Shown here in pieces: positions 48,708-56,924 of a DNA stretch of 64,000 bases (its first letter is position 1; each line of letters opens with the position of its first letter). Both the position numbers and the translations under genes were made by a program. The DNA is from Fodinibacter sp963730365. Lineage in GTDB: Bacteria; Actinomycetota; Actinomycetes; Actinomycetales; Dermatophilaceae. The stretch lies in the NCBI GenBank assembly GCA_963730365.1, contig CAVSRM010000003.1, positions 124,001 to 188,000 on the forward strand, given 5' to 3'. The notes under the pieces are model-generated. The model did not search any database. It had not been told where the DNA came from and saw only the letters and a program-made list of their open reading frames with translations.

Positions 48708-49441
48708 CCTGGCTGCGCGAGGGATTGGCCTGGATCCAGGGAGAGTCCGTCTCGGTCGCCGGTCATCCGCTGCCGTGGATCGAGATCTTCGGAAACGCCT
48801 TCGGCTTCGCCTCCGCGATCCTCGGGATGCGGCGCAAGGTCTGGGCGTGGCCGATCGGGATCGTCGGCAACCTCCTGCTGTTCCTCATCTTCGTCTCGGC
48901 GACGTTCGAGGCCGATGCCCGGACCCCGCTGTTCGGTCAGGCCGGGCGCCAGGTCTTCTTCATCATCACGAGCCTGTACGGCTGGTGGCGCTGGCAGGAG
49001 CACAAGAAGGCACGGATCGCCGCGGGCGCCCCGTCCGACACCCCCGCCATCACCCCACGCTGGGCCACCGGCGCCGAGCGTCTCGGCTACCTGCTGGCCT
49101 GGTTCGGCCTGGTGCTCGTGGCCCAGTGGGCTCTCGCCGGCATCGGGGCGGCCTGGCCGGCTCCCCGCTGGTACTTCTGGTTCGACGCGTGGATCCTCGT
49201 CGGGTCGATGATGGCGACGTACGCGATGGCCCGGGGGTGGAACGACTTCTGGCTCATGTGGATCGCCGTCGACGTCGTCGGGGTGCCGCTGCTCTGGCAC
49301 AGCGGCTACTACCCGACGGCGGTCCTGTACGCCGTCTACGGCGGCCTGGTCCTCTACGGGTTCACCGTGTGGTTGCGAGCCTCACGAGCCGAGGCCCCCG
49401 ACGACGAGGTCGAGGCACTGGAGGCAGTGGCCAACCGCTGA
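48704..49441 (+). CDS. PnuC-family vitamin transporter, probably for riboflavin
   Basis: 245 residues with about seven membrane helices. Trp-rich conserved blocks typical of PnuC are present (WIEIFGNAFGFASAILGMRR, YGWWRW, WNDFWLMWIAVDVVGVPLLW). PnuC proteins move nicotinamide riboside. In Corynebacterium the relative PnuX, controlled by an FMN riboswitch, moves riboflavin. The four-base overlap with ribH and the operon's FMN riboswitch favour riboflavin as substrate. A charged tail (EAPDDEVEALEAV) follows the last helix. Confidence 0.85.
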   Translation: MTWLREGLAWIQGESVSVAGHPLPWIEIFGNAFGFASAILGMRRKVWAWPIGIVGNLLLFLIFVSATFEADARTPLFGQAGRQVFFIITSLYGWWRWQEHKKARIAAGAPSDTPAITPRWATGAERLGYLLAWFGLVLVAQWALAGIGAAWPAPRWYFWFDAWILVGSMMATYAMARGWNDFWLMWIAVDVVGVPLLWHSGYYPTAVLYAVYGGLVLYGFTVWLRASRAEAPDDEVEALEAVANR

Positions 49442-49467
49442 CCCGCGCCCCCGTACCCTTGTCCCTC

Positions 49468-49731
49468 GTGAAGACCTTCGAGGACCTCTATGCGGAACTG
49501 GCCGACAGGGCCAGCACCCGACCCGAGGGATCAGGCACCGTCGCAGCCCTCGATGCGGGCGTGCACTCCATCGGCAAGAAGATCGTCGAGGAGGCCGCCG
49601 AGGTGTGGATGGCGGCCGAGCACGAGGGTCGTGAGCGCACGGCCGTGGAGGTCAGCCAGCTGATCTACCACCTCCAGGTGCTCATGCTCGCCTGCGACCT
49701 CACTCCCGACGACGTCTACCGCCACCTCTGA
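49468..49731 (+). CDS. hisE: Phosphoribosyl-ATP pyrophosphatase
   Basis: 87 residues, MazG-like helical fold. KTFEDLYAELADRAS, IGKKIVEEAAEVWMAAEHEG and EVSQLIYHLQVLML carry the metal-binding Glu/Asp set. Second step of histidine synthesis. GTG at 49468 follows TACCCT (49454-49459) by eight bases, consistent with a leaderless start. hisG follows 13 bases after the stop. Confidence 0.94.
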   Translation: MKTFEDLYAELADRASTRPEGSGTVAALDAGVHSIGKKIVEEAAEVWMAAEHEGRERTAVEVSQLIYHLQVLMLACDLTPDDVYRHL

Positions 49732-49744
49732 GGACACCTCACCC

Positions 49745-50590
49745 ATGCTTCGTATCGCCGTCCCCAACAAGGGGTCACTCGCCGAGCCGGCCGGAGCAAT
49801 GCTCCGGGAAGCGGGCTACCGCGTTCGTCGTGACCCCAAGGAGCTCATCGTCACCGACGCCGACAACGGGGTCGAGCTCTTCTACCTGCGCCCCCGCGAC
49901 ATCGCCGTCTACGTCGGGTCCGGCACCGTCGACTGCGGCGTCACCGGCCGTGACCTCCTGCTCGACTCCGACTCCGCGGCCGTGGAGGTGATGGAGCTGG
50001 GGTTCGGTGGGTCGACCTTCCGGTATGCCGCCCGCCCCGGCACCGCGTCGGCACTCGCCGACGTCGCCGACCGCCGGGTGGCCACGAGCTACGCGGGGCT
50101 GGTCGAGAAGCACCTCGCGGACCACGGCATCCGGGCCGAGGTGGTCCGCCTCGACGGCGCGGTCGAGACGGCCATCACCCTCGGTGTGGCCGACGTCATC
50201 GCCGACGTCGTCGAGACGGGAGCCACGCTGCGCTCGCAGGGCCTGGAGGTCTTCGGTGCGCCGATCCTGCGCAGCGAGGCGGTGCTCGTGCGCCGGGAGG
50301 GCAGCGAGGAGACGGCAGGCATCGAGGTTCTGCGTCGGCGTCTGCTGGGGGTGATCACCGCGCGGCACTACGTCATGCTCGACTACGACGTGCCCGGTGA
50401 GCTGGTCGACCGGGCGTGCTCGATCACTCCGGGACTGGAGTCGCCGACGGTGTCGCACCTGCAGAACAGGGACTGGTGCGCCGTGCGGGCGATGGTTCCG
50501 CGGGCGACGACGAACGCGGTGATGGACCAGCTCTACGACCTCGGTGCGCGAGCGATCCTCGTGACCGACATCTCCGCCTGCCGCCTGTGA
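49745..50590 (+). CDS. hisG: ATP phosphoribosyltransferase (long form)
   Basis: 281 residues. MLRIAVPNKGSLAEPAGAML at the start and GVADVIADVVETGATLRSQ are conserved. The extra C-terminal domain (about 205-281, GVITARHYVMLDYDVP, MVPRATTNAVMDQLYDLGAR) is the ACT-like domain of the long form. That form is allosterically inhibited by histidine and needs no HisZ. First step of the pathway. GAGGA lies upstream of the ATG; overlaps the next gene by four bases. Confidence 0.96.
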   Translation: MLRIAVPNKGSLAEPAGAMLREAGYRVRRDPKELIVTDADNGVELFYLRPRDIAVYVGSGTVDCGVTGRDLLLDSDSAAVEVMELGFGGSTFRYAARPGTASALADVADRRVATSYAGLVEKHLADHGIRAEVVRLDGAVETAITLGVADVIADVVETGATLRSQGLEVFGAPILRSEAVLVRREGSEETAGIEVLRRRLLGVITARHYVMLDYDVPGELVDRACSITPGLESPTVSHLQNRDWCAVRAMVPRATTNAVMDQLYDLGARAILVTDISACRL

Positions 50591-51033
50591 GCGGCTCCGT
50601 GGCTGCCCAGGACCTGCCGTTCAAGCCGGTCCGTGGTCGCGTCGTGCCCCTCGTGATGGGCGCGCTCGCCGTCCTGATCTGCGCGGTGGTCGCGGTCGGC
50701 ATGGGGGCGATCGGGACGTGGGGGCCGGGGGACCAGCTGGCCCTCGTCGGCTTGGGTGTCCTCATCGCGGCGTTCCTCTTCCGCTACGCCAGCATCCGTG
50801 CGGTTCCGACCGGGGAGGGCCTGGTCGTGCGCAACCTCATGCTCACCCGCACCCTGGTGTGGGACGAGATCATGGAGGTGCGCTTCCCCGACGGCGACCC
50901 GTGGGTGAGTCTCGAGCTCGACGACACCGACGTACTGGCCGTCATGGCCATCCAGCGGGTCGACGGGGAACGGGGGAGGGCCGAGGCGCAGCGGCTCGCC
51001 GCCCTCGTCCGCCGGCACCAGGCCCGGGGCTGA
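50587..51033 (+). CDS. PH-domain membrane protein
   Basis: 148 residues. Two membrane helices (about 20-42 and 50-68) precede a short beta-rich PH-like domain (ASIRAVPTGEGLVVRNLMLT, then RTLVWDEIMEVRFPDGDPWV). Proteins of this type sit just after hisG in many actinobacteria and have no assigned function. GTG overlaps the hisG stop; a GTG four codons later is an alternative start. Confidence 0.8.
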   Translation: MSGSVAAQDLPFKPVRGRVVPLVMGALAVLICAVVAVGMGAIGTWGPGDQLALVGLGVLIAAFLFRYASIRAVPTGEGLVVRNLMLTRTLVWDEIMEVRFPDGDPWVSLELDDTDVLAVMAIQRVDGERGRAEAQRLAALVRRHQARG

Positions 51034-51061
51034 CGGGGGGCTTGACGGCACCCATAGGTCC

Positions 51062-51078
51062 TGACTTATCATAAGTCA
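51062..51078 (+). promoter_or_regulatory. Palindromic operator over the ArsR promoter and start codon
   Basis: TGACTTAT-C-ATAAGTCA is a perfect 8+1+8 palindrome. It contains the -10-like TATCAT (51067-51072) and its last base is the A of the ArsR ATG at 51078. A dimer bound here would block both RNA polymerase and a leaderless start, fitting autorepression by the ArsR protein encoded next. Confidence 0.75.
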
Positions 51079-51413
51079 TGGCTAATGTGATGGGTGCCCA
51101 AGGGGCACGGCCGGATGTCGCGGGGATCTTGGACGCGCTGGGTGACCCGACCCGGCGCGCCGTCCTCGAGGTTCTCAGGGGCGGGGAGCGCAGCGTGCGG
51201 GAGGTCACCGATGCCATCGGTGTCTCGCAACCCGCGGTCTCGCAACACCTCAGGGTGCTGCGTGAGGCCCACGTCGTCGACGTCCGCCCCGACGGTGCGC
51301 GGCGCCTGTACCGGGTCAGGCCCGACGGGCTGGGTGACCTGCGGGCCTGGGTGGACACCTTCTGGGACGACGCCCTGACCGCGTTCGTCGCCCACGCCGA
51401 GGGGGAGCGGTGA
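51078..51413 (+). CDS. ArsR-family transcriptional regulator
   Basis: 111 residues, winged helix. ILDALGDPTRRAVLEVLRGG, SVREVTDAIGVSQPAVSQHL (recognition helix) and VRPDGARRLYRVRPDGL are typical. No metal-binding CxC motif is seen, so it belongs to the non-metal group that is commonly paired with SRPBCC/AHSA1 genes. It overlaps such a gene by four bases and probably controls the pair through the palindrome on its own start. Confidence 0.92.
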   Translation: MANVMGAQGARPDVAGILDALGDPTRRAVLEVLRGGERSVREVTDAIGVSQPAVSQHLRVLREAHVVDVRPDGARRLYRVRPDGLGDLRAWVDTFWDDALTAFVAHAEGER

Positions 51414-52342
51414 GCGGCGCCGCTGCCGGCCGTGCGCCCGTCGTGCGCGCTGCCCACGTGCGCCGACTCCCGGAGGACGCCTTCGACGTCTTCACCGACC
51501 AGATCGCCGCGTGGTGGCCGCTCCCGACACACAGCGTCTTCGGCGAGGAGGCCGCTGGCCTCGCCTTCGACGCGGGCCGGCTGGTGGAGCGCACCGTCGA
51601 CGGCCGCGAGTCGGTCTGGGGCGAGGTGCTCCTGTGGGAGCCTCCGAGTCGGCTCGTCGTGACGTGGCACCCCGGTCGCGCCCCGGAGGACGCGTCCGAG
51701 GTGGAGGTGCGGTTCATGCCGGACGCGGACGGGACCCGGGTGGAGATCGAGCACCGGGGCTGGGAGACGTTCGGTGAGGATGCCGCCCTGAGGCGCAGGG
51801 GCTACGTCGGCCCGGGCGCTTGGGGGCACGTCCTCGACCACTACGCCGACGTCGTGGAGCCCAGGGCGGACGGCATCGACCTCGAGGCGCTCTCGCTCGC
51901 CTACGACCAGTTCTTCGAGGAGGCCGGGAAGGGCGGTTTCGGACCGCCCCCGGAGGGCGAGTGGGGGGCCGACGAGGTCCTGGCCCACGTGGCGCTCAAC
52001 GACCTGGCGCTGGCGGCCGTCGCCCAGGCGATCGTGCACGGCGGCTCCCCGGACTTCCGGAACGTCATCTGCCAGGATCCTGCGGTGCTCGCCGCGGAGA
52101 TCGCCCGCGCTGCCACCCCCGCCGAGCGCATCGCCCGGGGTCGCGCGTTCGCCGAGGTCGCGATGGCCGCCGTGGCACGCCTGTCACCGAGCCAGCGGGA
52201 GACTTCCGTGCACTGCGTGCTGCACCACGACGGGGCGGTTGTCCTCGACGAGGGGATGCCCTGGGCCCAGGTGGCGGTGGCCGTGCAGGCGGCGCGCCAC
52301 CTCCCGGCGCACACCGGCCAGCTCCGCGACCTGCGCCACTGA
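51410..52342 (+). CDS. AHSA1/SRPBCC-domain protein fused to a DinB-like helical domain
   Basis: 310 residues. Residues about 10-145 are an AHSA1-type ligand-binding fold (AFDVFTDQIAAWWPLPTHSV, WGEVLLWEPPSRLVVTWHPG, GWETFGEDA). Residues about 155-310 are helical and end in HLPAHTGQLRDLRH, recalling the DinB/mycothiol-dependent family with a His near the end of the last helix; ADEVLAHVALNDLALAA would be the first helix pair. The second assignment is by pattern only. It is co-translated with the ArsR regulator. Ligand unknown. Confidence 0.75.
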   Translation: MSGAAAGRAPVVRAAHVRRLPEDAFDVFTDQIAAWWPLPTHSVFGEEAAGLAFDAGRLVERTVDGRESVWGEVLLWEPPSRLVVTWHPGRAPEDASEVEVRFMPDADGTRVEIEHRGWETFGEDAALRRRGYVGPGAWGHVLDHYADVVEPRADGIDLEALSLAYDQFFEEAGKGGFGPPPEGEWGADEVLAHVALNDLALAAVAQAIVHGGSPDFRNVICQDPAVLAAEIARAATPAERIARGRAFAEVAMAAVARLSPSQRETSVHCVLHHDGAVVLDEGMPWAQVAVAVQAARHLPAHTGQLRDLRH

Positions 52343-52357
52343 GCCGCGGGCACACGC

Positions 52358-52429
52358 AACCCGTCGAGTGAACAGAACACGCCGTCCGTGCTCGCGCGTG
52401 GACGGCGTGTTCTGTTCACTCGACGGGTT
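52358..52429. repeat. Perfect 30-bp inverted repeat between convergent genes
   Basis: Arms 52358-52387 and 52400-52429 are exact reverse complements over 30 bases, separated by a 12-base loop (GTGCTCGCGCGT). The left arm starts AACCCGTCGAGTGAACAGAA. It lies 15 bases after the AHSA1 gene stop and 11 bases before the MFS gene stop on the other strand. It may be a bidirectional terminator, though without a T run, or a mobile palindromic element. Confidence 0.9.
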
Positions 52430-52440
52430 CAGGGGGGGTG

Positions 52441-53676
52441 TCATGCCGGCGTGTTGACCGCCCGCTCCTCACCCACCCGAACGAGGCCCGGCCGGAGCCG
52501 GGTCGCCACGACGAGCTGTGGCAGCGCCACGAGGGCCAGCACTGCCCAGAGTGGCCCGTAGGAGCCGCTGACGTCGGCGACGAGCCCCATCGTCGTGGGC
52601 CCCAGCGAGGCGAGCGAGTAGCTCACGAGGAAGACCATCGCGGTGAGGCGGGCGCTGTCCCGCGGAGTGACGGCCAGGCGCACGAGCAGAGCGAGTCCCA
52701 GGGAGAAGCACCCGCCCTGACCGGCACCGAGCAGGAGAGCCCAGAGCCAGGGCGCACCGTCGGGGGCGAGCCAGACACCCAGCTCACCGATCCCCCCGAC
52801 CGCGGTCGCAGCGACGATGAGTACCCGCGGGTCGGGCACGTGGTCCAGCAACGTGGGGGCCACCAGGCCCGACACGAGCTGGGTCCCGGTGAACACCGCC
52901 ATGAGCAGTCCCGCGTCGCCCGGGCTCCAGCCATGGGACTCGTAGGTGGGGGCGAGCCAGGCCAGTGAGGAGTAGAACTGCCAGGACTGGAAGGTGAGGT
53001 AGGCCGCGAGCAGCCACGCCGTCGTGCTGCGCCACGGGAGGTGGTGTGCGACGTCGGCGGCCACGAGCTCGCTGGGCGAGCGGCGGGCGATCGCGCGCCG
53101 CGCCACGACCCACACGAGCACGGCGAGGGCTGCGAGCGGCGCCCAGGCCAGGAGCGAGGCGGACCAGCCGCCGAGGAGGTCCGCCAGCGGCACCGCGGCA
53201 GCGGACGCGACGGCGGCGGTGCCCATCATGGCCAGCATGGTCAGGCCGGTGCCCAGGCCGGATCTCCGCGCCGGGAAGACCGCCTTCACGACTCCGGGAA
53301 GGAGGGTTCCGGCGAGGGCGATGCCGGCCCCCGCGACGAGGGTCCCGGCATAGAGGGACCAGACCTGGCCGGCGCCCGCCCCCCGGACCAGGAGGCCGAC
53401 GAGGACGAGCAGGATGCCGGCGCCGACGGTGCTCGTCGAGCCGGCTCTCCGCGCCAGCTGGTTGGCCGCGGGCGCCAGCAGACCCATGCACAGCACGGGG
53501 AGCGTCGTGAGCACGCCCATCCAGGCCCCCGAGAGGCCCAGGTCCGCCCGGATGGTCTCGGCCAGTGGAGGAAGGCTCGCCATCAGGGTGCGCAGGTTCG
53601 CCGCGACCAGAACGACCGCCGCGACGACGAGCAACGTCTGCCGGCCCTGCTCGCGGGCGGGTGGGTCCTGGGTCAC
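52441..53676 (-). CDS. MFS transporter, CynX/NimT-like
   Basis: 411 residues with twelve predicted helices. The N-terminal AANLRTLMASLPPLAETIRADLGLS and GVLTTLPVLCMGLLAP match the CynX/NimT branch (cyanate and nitroimidazole transporter relatives) of the major facilitator superfamily. Substrate unknown. The GTG start at 53676 is seven bases after CATACT (53689 to 53684 on the minus strand), a leaderless-type arrangement, 22 bases downstream of the FUSC gene. Confidence 0.88.
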   Translation of the reverse strand: MTQDPPAREQGRQTLLVVAAVVLVAANLRTLMASLPPLAETIRADLGLSGAWMGVLTTLPVLCMGLLAPAANQLARRAGSTSTVGAGILLVLVGLLVRGAGAGQVWSLYAGTLVAGAGIALAGTLLPGVVKAVFPARRSGLGTGLTMLAMMGTAAVASAAAVPLADLLGGWSASLLAWAPLAALAVLVWVVARRAIARRSPSELVAADVAHHLPWRSTTAWLLAAYLTFQSWQFYSSLAWLAPTYESHGWSPGDAGLLMAVFTGTQLVSGLVAPTLLDHVPDPRVLIVAATAVGGIGELGVWLAPDGAPWLWALLLGAGQGGCFSLGLALLVRLAVTPRDSARLTAMVFLVSYSLASLGPTTMGLVADVSGSYGPLWAVLALVALPQLVVATRLRPGLVRVGEERAVNTPA

Positions 53677-53698
53677 CGGGCCGAGTATGGCAACCCCG

Positions 53699-54781
53699 TC
53701 ACGGCAGGTAGGTCTCGGGGACGAGGGTGATCGCCTCGTCGTCGTCGAGGCCGGCGAGGACGAGGAGGTCGACGACCATGGAGCGCACCTGTCCGCGGAT
53801 GACCTCGGCGGACAGACCCGCGTTGCGATCCGCTCTCGCGGACAGGCCGGCGACGCGCAGGAGGACCTGCCGGCCCGCGGAGGGGAGGCTGTGCTCGCCG
53901 AGGATCCTCGCGAGGTCGTCACCGGCGTCGGCGAGCGCATCAACGAGGTCGATGTAGCGCTCCGGCACGACCTCGTGCCGGGCCACGGCGACCGAGGCCC
54001 GGCGGGCGAGCACCCGCAGGTTGCGCACGCACCGGTCCAGGGGCACGACGAGGTGGGAGGCCGCATCCGCCTGCGCGGCGCGGTCCCGCTTGAGCGGTGA
54101 CTGCCGCACCACGGCGACACCCTCCGAGGCGGCGGTGCGCAGGTCGCTCAGCTGACCCTCCAGGGAGCGGGCCCGGGCGAGCGCCTCGGTGGCGAGGGCG
54201 GCATCCTGCTGGCGCAGGGCGGCGACGACGTCGCGCAGGGTCGAGACGACATCACGGACGGTTCGCGCGGCCTCGTCCCGAGGTCGGCGGAGCGGGCTGG
54301 TGGGGGCGAGCGCCCCGACGACCAGCGCCACGACCCCACCCACCACGGCGTCGAGCCACCGGGACACCGCCGCGCTCTCGCTCGCCACGAGCGCCACGAT
54401 GAAGATCGACTGGACACCGGCCTGGATGACGAGGAGCTGGCCCGAGGAGACGAGCACGGCGACCGACATGGCCAGCACGACGACCAGGGCCATCTGCAGG
54501 GCGCCGGGGCCGAGGAACGTCACGACGAGGTCGCCGATGAGCACGCCGATGGCGACACCGACCGTGATCTCGACGATCCGGCGCGGCCGCTGGCCGTAGG
54601 TGAGGCCGAGGCCGATGATGGCGGTGACCGGCGCGAAGAAGGGGGTGGTGTGTCCGAGGACGTCTCGGGCGATGACCCAGGCGAGGAGCACCGCGATCCC
54701 GATCTGCAGGATGAGCGGGGCCCGGTCCCGCAGTCGCCTGCCTCGTCGGGCCAGCTCGTCGCGCACCCGACGGGACCGCAC
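53699..54781 (-). CDS. FUSC-family aromatic-acid-exporter-like membrane protein
   Basis: 360 residues. Six N-terminal membrane helices (about 22-160; PLILQIGIAVLLAWVIARD, TPFFAPVTAIIGLGLTYGQR) and a long cytoplasmic helical domain (EAARTVRDVVSTLRDVVAAL onward). This is the FUSC/ArAE layout, whose members are thought to export aromatic acids. It starts at a GTG three bases after the kinase stop, so it is co-transcribed with it. Confidence 0.85.
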   Translation of the reverse strand: MRSRRVRDELARRGRRLRDRAPLILQIGIAVLLAWVIARDVLGHTTPFFAPVTAIIGLGLTYGQRPRRIVEITVGVAIGVLIGDLVVTFLGPGALQMALVVVLAMSVAVLVSSGQLLVIQAGVQSIFIVALVASESAAVSRWLDAVVGGVVALVVGALAPTSPLRRPRDEAARTVRDVVSTLRDVVAALRQQDAALATEALARARSLEGQLSDLRTAASEGVAVVRQSPLKRDRAAQADAASHLVVPLDRCVRNLRVLARRASVAVARHEVVPERYIDLVDALADAGDDLARILGEHSLPSAGRQVLLRVAGLSARADRNAGLSAEVIRGQVRSMVVDLLVLAGLDDDEAITLVPETYLP

Positions 54782-54784
54782 GAC

Positions 54785-55354
54785 TCAGCCCCCCTCAAGC
54801 AGCAGGTGCGCGCGGGCGCGGGCGCCGCCGCCGGCGTACGCGACGTCCTCCTGGGCTGCCCAACGGTCCCAGTGGGGGGCGTAGGTGCTGCCGTCACGCG
54901 CGAGGGCCCGTACCTTGCGCACCGGCTCCGGGGCATCGATCCAGACCCGCACCGCGGCGAACTGGGCCGCTGGGGACACCAGGGCCCCACAGCCCTCGAC
55001 CACGAGGTGGGTGGTGGCCTCGACGGGCACGGTGCGCCCTGGGCGTGATCGCATCCAGTCCCACCGGCGGTATGCCGCGGGCTCACCACGGGCGATCGGT
55101 TCCAAAACCTGCTCGGTCACCAGCGCCACCCCCTCCGCCAGCCCGTCCCACCCGGGGAAGATGTCGTCGAGGTGCACCACCGGGCACCGCAGCGCGGCTC
55201 CGACCCCGCCGGCCAGGACCGTCTTGCCCGCCCCGCTGCGGCCGTCGATGGAGACCACGACGACCGTCCCCGACACCGGCGACGCCGACAGTGCTGCCTC
55301 GACCACGGTGGCCACCTGACGAGGATCGGCCTGCTCGTCGAGCGGGTGCGCCAT
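54785..55354 (-). CDS. P-loop kinase related to uridine kinase
   Basis: 189 residues. Walker A region VVVVSIDGRSGAGKTVLAGG near 30-49, VVHLDDIFPGWDGL as the substrate-side Asp motif and RPGRTVPVEATTHLVVEGCGA as the Walker B-like strand; the RD in ALARDGSTYAPHW fits the lid. Similar to small actinobacterial uridine-kinase-like ATPases; true substrate uncertain. ATG 55354 is seven bases after TAGGGT (55367 to 55362, minus strand), so probably leaderless and divergent from hisF. Confidence 0.8.
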   Translation of the reverse strand: MAHPLDEQADPRQVATVVEAALSASPVSGTVVVVSIDGRSGAGKTVLAGGVGAALRCPVVHLDDIFPGWDGLAEGVALVTEQVLEPIARGEPAAYRRWDWMRSRPGRTVPVEATTHLVVEGCGALVSPAAQFAAVRVWIDAPEPVRKVRALARDGSTYAPHWDRWAAQEDVAYAGGGARARAHLLLEGG

Positions 55355-55361
55355 GGACTCG

Positions 55362-55381
55362 ACCCTAGCGCTGGGTAGGTT
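55362..55381. promoter_or_regulatory. Divergent overlapping -10 elements for the kinase gene and hisF
   Basis: Minus-strand TAGGGT (55367 to 55362) and plus-strand TAGGTT (55376-55381) lie eight bases apart, each seven bases before its start codon (55354 and 55389). The whole space between the two start codons is 34 bases, so each promoter's -35 region would lie within the other gene. Confidence 0.5.
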
Positions 55382-55388
55382 GTGGACC

Positions 55389-56162
55389 ATGTCCGTGGCA
55401 GTTCGCGTCATCCCGTGTCTCGATGTCGATGACGGCCGCGTGGTCAAGGGCGTGAACTTCGTGAACCTGCGGGACGCGGGCGACCCCGTGGCGTTGGCCC
55501 GCCGGTACGGCGAGCAGGGCGCCGACGAGCTGACGTTCCTCGACGTCACCGCGAGCAGCGGGCAGCGGGAGACGATGTACGACGTGGTCTCCCGCACGGC
55601 AGAGGAGGTGTTCATCCCGCTCACCGTGGGTGGGGGAGTGCGCACCGTCGACGACGTCGACCGGCTGCTGCGGGCCGGCGCCGACAAGGTGGGCGTCAAC
55701 ACCTCCGCGGTGGCCCGACCCGAGCTCATCGCCGAGACCGCTGACCGGTTCGGCGCGCAGGTGCTCGTTCTGTCCGCGGACGTCCGACGTCGCCGTGACG
55801 CGCACGGGGCACCGGCCGGCGGGTTCGAGGTGACGACCCACGGCGGGCGCACCCGCACCGGCATCGACGCGGTGGAGTGGTGTGCCCGGGCGGCCGACCT
55901 CGGCGCCGGGGAGATCCTGCTCAACTCGATGGATGCGGACGGCACCAAGGACGGCTTCGACCTCGAGCTCATCGCCCTCGTGCGGGCTGCGGTGTCGGTG
56001 CCCGTCATCGCCAGCGGGGGTGCCGGTGCGCTCCAGCACTTCGCCCCGGCCGTGCGGGCCGGCGCCGACGCGGTGCTCGCCGCGAGCGTCTTCCACTTCG
56101 GTGAGCTGGGGATCGGCGAGGTCAAGGACGCCCTGCGCGCCGACGGCCTCCCGGTGCGCTGA
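55389..56162 (+). CDS. hisF: Imidazole glycerol phosphate synthase cyclase subunit
   Basis: 257 residues, TIM barrel. Catalytic Asp12 in IPCLDVDDGRVVKGVNF; the second Asp lies in LSADVRRRR; phosphate loops VGGGVRTVDD and VIASGGAGALQHF. Joins PRFAR and ammonia from HisH to form the imidazole ring. hisH and hisA are not in the window. ATG 55389 gives the normal N terminus. Confidence 0.96.
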   Translation: MSVAVRVIPCLDVDDGRVVKGVNFVNLRDAGDPVALARRYGEQGADELTFLDVTASSGQRETMYDVVSRTAEEVFIPLTVGGGVRTVDDVDRLLRAGADKVGVNTSAVARPELIAETADRFGAQVLVLSADVRRRRDAHGAPAGGFEVTTHGGRTRTGIDAVEWCARAADLGAGEILLNSMDADGTKDGFDLELIALVRAAVSVPVIASGGAGALQHFAPAVRAGADAVLAASVFHFGELGIGEVKDALRADGLPVR

Positions 56163-56169
56163 CGTCGGC

Positions 56170-56823
56170 TCAGGCCAGCCCGAGGCTCGCGGTGCGCAGG
56201 GCCTCGATGTCCTCGGGTGCGCCTTCGAGCTCGACCTCGGCGACTCGGAGGCGGCCGGATCCAACGAGCAGGAGCTCGATCGGGGCACCGGACACGGTGA
56301 CGACCCGGCCCGCCGGACCCGCTGTGATGGGCTCGGCACCGGGGGCGACCAGCCGCACGCCGACGTCCGACCGGCGAAACATCAGCTTCGCCGAGGAGCG
56401 CAACGAGGACAGCACCGCCCGGGCGGTGCGCTCGTGGACCTCGCGTCGTGGGCCGACCGCCCCGTCACCCCGCAGGGCGTCCTCGTGGTGGATCACCATC
56501 TCGACGGTGTTGAACAGCGCGTCGATCTTCGAGATCCGGGTCGGTGACCAGATGGGAGGTCCGCTGCGGACCTCGTCGACGAGCTCGTGCCAGTCGCCCT
56601 GCGCCACCTGGGCCTGACCGCGCTCCAGCCGGGGCGCCAGGGCGGGGATGAGGAGGCCCGCAGCGAGGTCGGGACGACGTTCGCGCACCACGAGGTGCGC
56701 GGCCAGGTCGCGGGTGAGCCACGGGTCGCACAGGGTCGGGGCGTCGGGGCCCAGCGCGAGGAAGGTGTCGCACAGGGCCTCTCGCTCGAGGCGGGCCACG
56801 GGCAGGTGTTCGGTACTGGTCAT
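56170..56823 (-). CDS. TIGR03085-family (DinB/mycothiol-dependent-like) protein
   Basis: 217 residues. REALCDTFLALGPDAPTLCDPW begins a DinB-like helical bundle with a LAAHLVVRERRPD motif; VEMVIHHEDALRG gives further His residues, and a small C-terminal domain follows. Family members are annotated as putative metal-binding proteins and often sit beside hisI in actinobacteria, as here. Activity unknown. It ends eight bases after hisF (convergent) and diverges from hisI. A longer in-frame start upstream is not supported. Confidence 0.8.
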   Translation of the reverse strand: MTSTEHLPVARLEREALCDTFLALGPDAPTLCDPWLTRDLAAHLVVRERRPDLAAGLLIPALAPRLERGQAQVAQGDWHELVDEVRSGPPIWSPTRISKIDALFNTVEMVIHHEDALRGDGAVGPRREVHERTARAVLSSLRSSAKLMFRRSDVGVRLVAPGAEPITAGPAGRVVTVSGAPIELLLVGSGRLRVAEVELEGAPEDIEALRTASLGLA

Positions 56824-56924
56824 CACCCCATCATCGTCGCTGACCGCGGCGCGGACCGCGGCGGGCGTCGGTCCGGGGACGGGCCGCGGTCCCCGGCATC
56901 CGGCCGCCACGGCAGAATGACCGG

